This document shows positions 1 to 4,921 of a stretch of 5,805 nucleotides of DNA, in pieces (within the stretch, counting starts at the first letter, position 1; each line of letters opens with the position of its first letter). Below the pieces are notes generated by a model that was not told the DNA's origin, did no database searches, and saw only the letters and a program-made list of their open reading frames with translations. Source of the DNA: an uncultured Clostridia bacterium (GTDB taxonomy: Bacteria; Bacillota; Clostridia; Christensenellales; Borkfalkiaceae); the NCBI GenBank assembly GCA_900557285.1, contig USSJ01000091.1, positions 1 to 5,805 on the forward strand, given 5' to 3'. A program made the position numbers and the translations under genes.

Positions 1-105
1 GCACCGATGCGGCGCGAAAAACGAAGAACCGTCCGCTCAGCGCTTGTTTTGCCTGCACTGATGCAAAAACGCCTGCTCAACGCTTGATTTTTCCTGCACT
101 GATGC
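1..105. repeat. Degenerate tandem repeat overlapping the recF 3' end
   Basis: Two clear copies of a roughly 30-bp block occur at 35-64 and 75-105. They share GCTCA(G/A)CGCTTG, a T-run, then CCTGCACTGATGC. The end of a third copy, CACCGATGC, lies at 2-10. The CAC(T/C)GATGC anchors are at 2-10, 56-64 and 97-105, so the periods are 54 and 41 bp. The difference comes from extra bases between 11 and 34. The copy at 75-105 contains the last codons and stop of recF, so on the minus strand the array looks like repeated duplication of the recF tail: the peptide RISAGK is encoded again just past the stop. The array runs off the left edge of the window, so its full size is unknown. No function can be assigned. 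Confidence 0.7.
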
Positions 106-1162
106 GGATCTTGTTGACCGATCTTCCGAAGAGCACTTTTTCGGTATGCGTGCAGGTGAGAATGGTCTGAACGCCGTCGATCTGTGCGAGGAGTTTGCGG
201 CGGCGGGACAAGTCGAGTTCGCTCATCACGTCGTCGAGAATGAGGACGGGGTATTCGCCCGCGACCTGTCGGAAAATGTCCACTTCCGCAAGTTTGAGGG
301 CGAGTGCGGCGGTGCGCGCCTGCCCCTGCGAACCGTACACGCGGGCTTCCTTTCCGTTTACCAGAATTTTGAGATCGTCGCGGTGCGGGCCTGCGGTCGT
401 GTAACCCAGGCGCACGTCCTTTTCGTAGTTATCCGACATTTCTTTCAGGAGCGCCTGTGCGATCTCCTCGCGGTCATCGCCGTATTTCCGCTCGGCGCCC
501 ACTTCGAGCGTTTCGGCGCCGTCCGTCAAAAACGCGTGTTTTTCGGCGGCAAGCGGTTCCAGTTTTTCCAAAAACTCGCCGCGGCGCCCGATGAGCTCCG
601 CCGCATAGCGGCAAAGCTGCACGTCCCAGACGGGCAGCGTTTCAAACACCAAAGAAAGATCTCTGTTTTTTAAGAGCGCGTTGCGCTGTTCCAGGATCTT
701 GTTGTAGCGGACAAGCGCCGTATAATAGGAGCGCGAAAGCTGGGAAATGGAAACATTGAGGAAGCGTCGGCGTTCGTCGGGGCCGTCCTGGATCATGCGC
801 AGTTCGCCGGGACTGAAAAAGACGCCGTTGATGTTGCCGAGAAGGTCTGCATTGCGCGCGATCTTCGAGCCGTTGATGCGGATCTCGCGCTTTGTTTCGT
901 AAATATCCGCGGCAATGGAAATGTTTCCGAATCTGGTTTCGGCAAGGGCGGAGATATGCGCCCCGTCCTCGCCCGAACGGATCAGCTGTTTGTCGCGCCC
1001 CGTACGGGGGGAAACGCCGGTGCAAAGGTAAAACACTGCTTCGGCGCAGTTGGTCTTGCCCTGGGCGTTCTTACCGTAAAGCACGTTGATGCCGTCCGAA
1101 AACTCGAACATTTCTTCGGCATAATTTCTGAAATTTTTCAGTACCAAATTTTTTATTCGCAT
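77..1162 (-). CDS. recF: DNA replication and repair protein RecF
   Basis: RecF is a cytoplasmic SMC/ABC-type ATPase that binds ssDNA-dsDNA junctions and, with RecO and RecR, loads RecA onto gaps and stalled forks. The 361-residue length is normal for the family. The start MRIKNLVLKNFRNY is the family's usual N-terminus. Walker A is GKNAQGKTN (30-38). The RRRFL block typical of RecF is at 131-135. GPHRDDL lies at 258-264, the ABC signature YGSQGQART at 276-284 and Walker B PVLILDDVMSELD at 305-317, so the ATPase should be competent. Residue 136 is Asn where many relatives have Asp (RRRF-hydrophobic-D). The Shine-Dalgarno is weak (AGAGAAAGA directly before the ATG). The gene diverges from dnaA across 183 bp, and a minus-strand extended -10 promoter lies about 100 nt upstream. 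The stop codon sits within a tandem repeat of the gene's own tail. In most Bacillota recF follows dnaN on the dnaA strand; here it is inverted. Confidence 0.96.
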   Translation of the reverse strand: MRIKNLVLKNFRNYAEEMFEFSDGINVLYGKNAQGKTNCAEAVFYLCTGVSPRTGRDKQLIRSGEDGAHISALAETRFGNISIAADIYETKREIRINGSKIARNADLLGNINGVFFSPGELRMIQDGPDERRRFLNVSISQLSRSYYTALVRYNKILEQRNALLKNRDLSLVFETLPVWDVQLCRYAAELIGRRGEFLEKLEPLAAEKHAFLTDGAETLEVGAERKYGDDREEIAQALLKEMSDNYEKDVRLGYTTAGPHRDDLKILVNGKEARVYGSQGQARTAALALKLAEVDIFRQVAGEYPVLILDDVMSELDLSRRRKLLAQIDGVQTILTCTHTEKVLFGRSVNKIRISAGKIKR

Positions 1163-1179
1163 TCTTTCTCTGTTTTGAT

Positions 1180-1208
1180 TTGATTTTCCGACGATTTTAT
1201 ATTATAAT
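1180..1208 (+). promoter_or_regulatory. Sigma-A-type promoter for dnaA
   Basis: A -35 element TTGATT (1180-1185) is separated by exactly 17 bp from a perfect -10 TATAAT (1203-1208). Transcription should begin near 1215, giving dnaA a leader of about 130 nt. A short dyad GTAC-TCT-GTAC (1209-1219) spans the predicted start site. The inferred recF transcript, running left from about 1262, would cross this promoter. Assignment rests on motif match and spacing only. Confidence 0.72.
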
Positions 1209-1268
1209 GTACTCTGTACCGGCAGGCTGCGGCGAACAGGCGCATAAGGGGGCGCAGGCTTTGTTGAT

Positions 1269-1296
1269 ATTATAGCAGATTTCGCCGAAAAGACAA
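1269..1296 (-). promoter_or_regulatory. Extended -10 promoter for recF
   Basis: On the minus strand, TGCTATAAT (1277-1269) is a perfect extended -10 (TGN plus TATAAT). A partial -35, TTGTCT (1296-1291), lies 16 bp upstream. Transcription should start near 1262, leaving a leader of about 100 nt before the recF ATG. The promoter lies inside the predicted dnaA leader, so the two promoters face each other and their transcripts overlap over roughly 1215-1262. The -35 overlaps the left copy of the AAAAGACAAAGCA repeat. Confidence 0.6.
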
Positions 1297-1332
1297 AGCA
1301 AAAAGAGAATTTTTACGAAAAAAGACAAAGCA
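1288..1332. repeat. Direct repeat AAAAGACAAAGCA upstream of dnaA
   Basis: The 13-mer AAAAGACAAAGCA occurs exactly at 1288-1300 and again at 1320-1332, 32 bp apart (about three helical turns). Both copies are preceded by CG plus an A-run (CGAAAA at 1286 and CGAAAAAA at 1316). The left copy overlaps the recF -35 element. The right copy ends just before the dnaA Shine-Dalgarno. A regulator-binding pair or an mRNA leader element is possible, but the sequence alone does not decide. Confidence 0.55.
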
Positions 1333-1345
1333 GGTTGAGGTTTAT

Positions 1346-2689
1346 ATGTCTGACAACGATCAATTTGAATTATTATGGAAAAAAATCAGCGAAACTCTGC
1401 AGGCGACGCTCTCGCCCATCACTTACAATACGTACATTTCCAAGCTCAAGGCCGTGGACATTGACGGTACGAAGATCATTTTAAGCACGGACAACGAATT
1501 CTTTGCCAATTTCATCGGGAAGAACCTGACGGAAAAGATGAAGGAAGCGTTTCAGAAGGCGGATACGGGGATCACGGATTTTGAACTCGTGATCGAAGGG
1601 AGCGACGACGTGGTATTCACGACGGAAGAAGAGGAAGAGGATTATTCTCCCCTTTCCGTCGATCCGCGGTTCACGTTTGAATCGTTCGTGGCAGGCAAGA
1701 GCAATGAATTTGTTTTTGCGGCGGCGAAAGCGGTGGCGAAAAATCCGGGGGCGAATTTTAACCCGCTGTATATTTACGGCGCGTCGGGATTGGGCAAAAC
1801 GCACCTGATGCAGTCGATCGCGAACTATATCAGCCTCCACAAGCCTGCCCTGCGCGTGATGTACACCACTTGTGAAAAGTTCATCAACGAACTGATCGAC
1901 TCGATCTACCTGAACAAGGGCAACAACCGCGATATGCAGGCGAAGTTCCGCAACCGTTACCGCAATGTGGACGTACTTCTCATCGACGACGTACAGTTTC
2001 TTGCGAAAAAGCAGGCGGTACAGGAAGAACTGTTCCACACGTTCAACGCCCTGCAGGCGGAGAACAAGCAGATCGTGCTGACCTCGGACGTTCCGCCCAA
2101 GGAGATCGCGACGCTGGAAGAGCGTTTGCGCACGCGGTTCGAAGGCGGACTCATCGCCGATATCCAACCGCCGGATGCGGAAACGAAGATCGCCATTCTC
2201 AAGCAGAAAGCGTTTGAACGAAAAGCGGTGATCCCGCCCGACGTACTGGATTTTCTGGCGCGCGATTCGGGTACGGACGTACGAACGCTGGAAGGAAGGC
2301 TGACCAAAGTCATTTTTGCGAGCAAACTGCATGAAAAGCCGATTACGCTGGAGCTTGCGGCGACCGCGCTGAACGAAGCGATCAGCGAAGAGCATGAAAC
2401 GATCACTTCGGACAAAATCATTTCGGGCGTTTGTTCTTTCTACAAGATCACCAAGGACAAACTTCTGGGCAAGAGCAAGAAAAAAGAACTCGTCATACCG
2501 CGGCAGATCTGCGCATATCTGATGTGCGAGATCATGAACATTCCCCTCGTTTCCATCGGCGAGGCGATGGGCGGCAGAGATCACACCACCATCATCCATT
2601 CGCGGGAGAAGGTGAACAACCTTCTGAAAGTGAACGACCGCGTGGCGAAAGAAGTGGAAGACATCCGCAACATTATATTAAAACAGTAA
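1346..2689 (+). CDS. dnaA: Chromosomal replication initiator protein DnaA
   Basis: DnaA is the AAA+ ATPase that binds DnaA boxes at oriC, oligomerises with ATP, opens the duplex and recruits the helicase; it is also a transcription factor. The 447 residues are a normal length. Domain I spans about 1-85 (FELLWKKISETL start). A short acidic linker carries EEEEED (94-99). The AAA+ domain covers about 105-330, with Walker A GASGLGKTH (145-153), Walker B LLIDDVQFL (211-219), sensor 1 LTSDVPP (245-251), the box VII arginine finger R264 in ERLRTRF, and sensor 2 R313 in VRTLEGRL. Domain IV ends with the DnaA signature GGRDHTTIIHSREKV (409-423), which contacts DNA. The start is fixed by a GAGG Shine-Dalgarno (1337-1340), 5 nt before the ATG. 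No truncation or lost catalytic residue is seen. It is divergent from recF, and mnmG follows after 100 bp; dnaN is not adjacent. Confidence 0.98.
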   Translation: MSDNDQFELLWKKISETLQATLSPITYNTYISKLKAVDIDGTKIILSTDNEFFANFIGKNLTEKMKEAFQKADTGITDFELVIEGSDDVVFTTEEEEEDYSPLSVDPRFTFESFVAGKSNEFVFAAAKAVAKNPGANFNPLYIYGASGLGKTHLMQSIANYISLHKPALRVMYTTCEKFINELIDSIYLNKGNNRDMQAKFRNRYRNVDVLLIDDVQFLAKKQAVQEELFHTFNALQAENKQIVLTSDVPPKEIATLEERLRTRFEGGLIADIQPPDAETKIAILKQKAFERKAVIPPDVLDFLARDSGTDVRTLEGRLTKVIFASKLHEKPITLELAATALNEAISEEHETITSDKIISGVCSFYKITKDKLLGKSKKKELVIPRQICAYLMCEIMNIPLVSIGEAMGGRDHTTIIHSREKVNNLLKVNDRVAKEVEDIRNIILKQ

Positions 2690-2736
2690 CGTTTTGAAAG
2701 CGGTAACGCAAAGGCGTTTACATAATGAAAAGCAGA

Positions 2737-2776
2737 TTACCCTTCCCTTTTGCGGAAGGGTAACAAATTTTATTTT
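2737..2776 (+). terminator. Hairpin between dnaA and mnmG, terminator or attenuator
   Basis: A perfect 10-bp inverted repeat, TTACCCTTCC (2737-2746) and GGAAGGGTAA (2754-2763), encloses a 7-nt loop. It is followed by CAAA and then a T-rich stretch (2768-2776). The 4-nt gap before the T-run makes it a less than ideal intrinsic terminator, so partial termination after dnaA, or attenuation of mnmG, is plausible. The right arm holds GGAAGGG, the only strongly purine-rich tract ahead of mnmG; it ends 29 nt before the ATG, which is too far for a normal ribosome site. Confidence 0.55.
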
Positions 2777-2789
2777 CTGGCATACGGAT

Positions 2790-4664
2790 ATGGAAGTTAC
2801 GAACAAATTTTACACAACGGGATACGGCGCGGTGGTCGTGGGAGCGGGCCACGCGGGGTGTGAAGCGGCGCTGGCGCTGGCGCGGACGGGCATCCGCACG
2901 CTGATGCTCTCGCTGAATCTGGACAGCATCGCGTTCATGGCGTGCAACCCGTCCATCGGCGGCACGGCGAAGGGACACCTCGTGCGCGAGATCGACGCAT
3001 TGGGCGGCGAAATGGGCATCAACGCGGACAAGACCGCCTTGCAGATGCGGATGCTGAACGTCGGCAAAGGCGCGGCGGTGCAGAGCCTGAGGTCGCAGGC
3101 GGACAAACACGCTTACCACGCCGCCATGAAAAAAACTCTGGAAAACACGGACAACCTGACCATTCTGCAGGGCGAGGCCGCCGAAGTTCTCACAAAAGAC
3201 GGGAAAGTGTGCGGCGTAAAGACGACTTTCGGCGAAATTATCGAAGCACGGGCGGTCGTTCTTGCGACGGGCGTGTATTTAAAGAGCGCGGTGATCGCGG
3301 GAGAATTCAAGCAATCGAGCGGGCCGAACGGTTTTGCGCCCGCCAATGCGCTGACGGATAATCTGATCGCGCTCGGATTCAACGTGCGCAGATTCAAGAC
3401 GGGAACCCCTGCCCGCGTGGACGGACGCACGATCGACTATTCGAAATGCGAGATCCAGAACGGTCAGACGGACATCTATCCGTTTTCCTATCTCTCGGAC
3501 GGAGTCGTACAGAAGCAAAAACCCTGCTATCTCACCTATACCAACGAAAAGACGCACGAGATCATCCGCGCGAATCTGCACCGTTCGCCGCTGTATTCGG
3601 GGGTGATCAAGGGTACGGGGCCGCGGTACTGCCCGTCCATCGAGGACAAAGTGGTGCGGTTTGCGGACAAAGAGCGGCATCAGATCTTTCTCGAACCCGA
3701 ATGCGCCGATTCCAACGAAGTGTATGTGCAGGGCATGAGTTCTTCCCTGCCCCACGACGTGCAGCGGGCGATGTACCGCACGGTGGCGGGGCTGGAAAAC
3801 GTGCGCATCATGCGCTATGCCTATGCGATCGAATACGATTGCATCGACACGCTGGACGTGTACCCTACCCTGGAATTTAAAAAAATAGAAGGGCTGTACA
3901 CGGCGGGACAGATCAACGGCACGAGCGGATACGAAGAAGCGGCGGCGCAGGGACTCATCGCGGGGCTGAACGCGTCGCTGAAACTGCGGGGGAAAGAGCC
4001 GCTGATCCTGCACCGCGACGAAGCATATATCGGAGTGCTGATCGACGATCTCGTGACCAAAGGCACGAACGAGCCTTACCGCATGATGACTTCGCGCGCG
4101 GAACACCGCATTCATTTGCGGCAGGACAATGCGGATTTCCGCCTGACGGAAAAAGGATACGCCGCGGGGCTTGCAACAAAAGAGCGTTACGAAAAATATC
4201 TGGCGCGGAAAAAAGCGGTGGCGGACATCCATACCCTGCTCGACGAGCGCGTATCCCCTTCCGAATGCCGTGAATTTCTGATAAATCACGGATTTCCTGC
4301 GCCCGCGGGCGGCGTTTCGTATGCGGATATGCTGCGCCGCGGCATCGATATTGCCGAGATCCGCGAACAATTCGGTATTTTACGGGACGCGCGTTTGGAA
4401 AACGTCGAAACGGCGTGCATCGACATCAAATACGAAGGCTACTTAAAGCGCGGCCTGGAACAGATCGAAAAGGCGAAGAAGCTGGAAAACCGCAAACTGC
4501 CCGACGACATCGACTACGAAAAAATCGACGGTTTAAGGCTGGAAGCGCGGCAGAAACTCAACAAGATCCGCCCCGAAAACCTCGGTCAGGCGGGCAGGAT
4601 CTCGGGGGTCAGCCCCGCGGACATCTCCGTTCTGATGGTCTATCTCTCCCTCAACAAAAAATAG
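2790..4664 (+). CDS. mnmG: tRNA wobble-uridine modification enzyme MnmG (GidA)
   Basis: MnmG, an FAD protein, works with the GTPase MnmE to place (carboxymethyl)aminomethyl groups on U34 of tRNAs reading two-fold degenerate codons, using methylene-tetrahydrofolate and glycine or ammonium. The 624-residue product matches family length. The Rossmann FAD motif is GAGHAGCEAA (18-27), followed by ACNPSIGGTAKGH (51-63). GidA signature 1 is GPRYCPSIEDK (277-287), whose C281 corresponds to the essential E. coli C277. Signature 2 is AGQINGTSGYEEAAAQG (372-388). The C-terminal MnmE/tRNA-binding region ends with ISGVSPADISVLMVYL. I chose ATG 2790 because homology begins at about residue 12 and the open frame further upstream offers only a TTG (2694) with no ribosome site and runs through a hairpin. 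The Shine-Dalgarno at 2790 is itself poor. It lies 100 bp after dnaA and stops directly before a strong terminator; rsmG, a frequent downstream partner in bacteria, is absent. Confidence 0.97.
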   Translation: MEVTNKFYTTGYGAVVVGAGHAGCEAALALARTGIRTLMLSLNLDSIAFMACNPSIGGTAKGHLVREIDALGGEMGINADKTALQMRMLNVGKGAAVQSLRSQADKHAYHAAMKKTLENTDNLTILQGEAAEVLTKDGKVCGVKTTFGEIIEARAVVLATGVYLKSAVIAGEFKQSSGPNGFAPANALTDNLIALGFNVRRFKTGTPARVDGRTIDYSKCEIQNGQTDIYPFSYLSDGVVQKQKPCYLTYTNEKTHEIIRANLHRSPLYSGVIKGTGPRYCPSIEDKVVRFADKERHQIFLEPECADSNEVYVQGMSSSLPHDVQRAMYRTVAGLENVRIMRYAYAIEYDCIDTLDVYPTLEFKKIEGLYTAGQINGTSGYEEAAAQGLIAGLNASLKLRGKEPLILHRDEAYIGVLIDDLVTKGTNEPYRMMTSRAEHRIHLRQDNADFRLTEKGYAAGLATKERYEKYLARKKAVADIHTLLDERVSPSECREFLINHGFPAPAGGVSYADMLRRGIDIAEIREQFGILRDARLENVETACIDIKYEGYLKRGLEQIEKAKKLENRKLPDDIDYEKIDGLRLEARQKLNKIRPENLGQAGRISGVSPADISVLMVYLSLNKK

Positions 4665-4672
4665 ACGGCTCC

Positions 4673-4701
4673 GCCGCGCCCTTCGGGGCGCGGCTTTTTT
4701 T
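4673..4701 (+). terminator. Intrinsic terminator of mnmG with UUCG tetraloop
   Basis: A perfect 9-bp GC stem, GCCGCGCCC (4673-4681) and GGGCGCGGC (4686-4694), closes a TTCG loop with a C-G closing pair, the exceptionally stable C(UUCG)G form. Seven T residues follow immediately (4695-4701). It begins 8 nt after the mnmG stop. The opposite strand has no matching T-run, so it acts on plus-strand transcripts only. Confidence 0.95.
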
Positions 4702-4786
4702 GATTCGGGTCCGCGCCCCGCGGGGCGCGGGACTTTTGCCCTTTCCGCCCGAAAAGCACCTGCCGAAAATTTTTTTCGGGGCGCGG
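4684..4786. repeat. Thrice-repeated decamer CGGGGCGCGG
   Basis: CGGGGCGCGG occurs exactly at 4684-4693, 4721-4730 and 4777-4786. A shorter GGGGCGCG at 4815-4822 is followed by TTTT. In each full copy the decamer lies in or beside the right arm of a hairpin and is followed within a few bases by a run of four to seven T. This suggests duplicated or convergent terminator halves rather than chance GC richness, though high local GC weakens the case. Confidence 0.5.
4711..4737 (+). terminator. Second terminator-like palindrome
   Basis: Positions 4711-4730 form a perfect 20-bp palindrome (left half CCGCGCCCCG). The flanking GT (4709-4710) could pair with AC (4732-4733) across a bulged G. TTTT follows at 4734-4737. 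A palindrome with no spacer must open a few central bases to form an RNA loop, and the T-run is short, so it is a weaker terminator than the one just upstream. It may act as a backup. Confidence 0.45.
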
Positions 4787-4794
4787 GCATTTTT
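4747..4794 (+). terminator. Third hairpin with alternative pairings and a T-run
   Basis: An inner perfect stem CCGAAAA (4763-4769) and TTTTCGG (4773-4779) has a TTT loop. An outer GCCCG (4747-4751) can pair with CGGGC (4784-4788), which is followed by A and five T (4790-4794). A competing stem pairs CCCGAAAA (4748-4755) with TTTTCGGG (4773-4780), which excludes the inner one. The region can therefore fold in two ways. It may be a weak terminator; switch-like behaviour is not supported by anything else seen. Confidence 0.35.
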
Positions 4795-4830
4795 CCCTTG
4801 CGGCTTGCCCGAAAGGGGCGCGTTTTCGCC

Positions 4831-4860
4831 AAAAAGGGGCAAAACGGGGCAAAAAGGGAC
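4831..4860. repeat. Three phased 10-bp A-tract repeats
   Basis: Three contiguous decamers follow one another: AAAAAGGGGC (4831-4840), AAAACGGGGC (4841-4850) and AAAAAGGGAC (4851-4860). The A-tracts recur every 10 bp, close to one helical turn, the arrangement known to cause intrinsic DNA curvature. The array ends 20 bp before the extended -10 of the downstream gene, at about -66 to -37 relative to the expected start site. That is where UP elements or upstream activators usually lie. Confidence 0.75.
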
Positions 4861-4880
4861 ACTGCCCGCGCGCGCGTGCG

Positions 4881-4889
4881 TGGTACAAT
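4881..4889 (+). promoter_or_regulatory. Extended -10 promoter for the membrane-protein gene
   Basis: TGG followed by TACAAT gives TGN-TACAAT, an extended -10 with one mismatch to TATAAT. No credible -35 exists at 16-18 bp (ACTGCC at 17 bp). The best TTGACA-like match, GGGACA, lies 22 bp away, so the extended -10 and the upstream A-tracts would have to compensate. The expected start is near 4896, about 26 nt before the ATG. The strong terminator upstream means this gene needs its own promoter. Confidence 0.55.
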
Positions 4890-4921
4890 GTGAAAAAATA
4901 CAAGACACAGGAAAAGGTACC

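Noticed and set aside
428..438. TTATCCGACA as a DnaA box
   Set aside because: It does not align to TTATCCACA without an inserted base and lies alone within recF coding sequence.
146..673. Plus-strand open frame opposite recF
   Set aside because: It lies fully inside recF, has no ribosome site or recognisable domain, and RecF motifs are continuous on the other strand.
1201..1206. Second minus-strand TATAAT closer to recF
   Set aside because: It arises because ATTATAAT reads as a -10 on both strands; there is no -35 at 16-18 bp and no TG extension on the minus strand.
2694..2726. Possible mnmG promoter: TTGAAA (2694-2699) and CATAAT (2721-2726)
   Set aside because: Both hexamers match well but the 21-bp spacing is too long for a normal promoter; no extended -10 is present.
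2694..2789. N-terminal extension of MnmG from TTG 2694
   Set aside because: No ribosome site, the extension translates through a hairpin, and family homology starts only after ATG 2790.
3279..4370. Minus-strand open frame of about 363 codons opposite mnmG
   Set aside because: Arg/His/Phe-rich shadow of a highly conserved mnmG; no independent support.
4761..4767. TGCCGAA, a match to the Spo0A box TGNCGAA
   Set aside because: It is a short degenerate motif inside a hairpin, more than 110 bp upstream of the -10, with no second box; chance is likely in this sequence.
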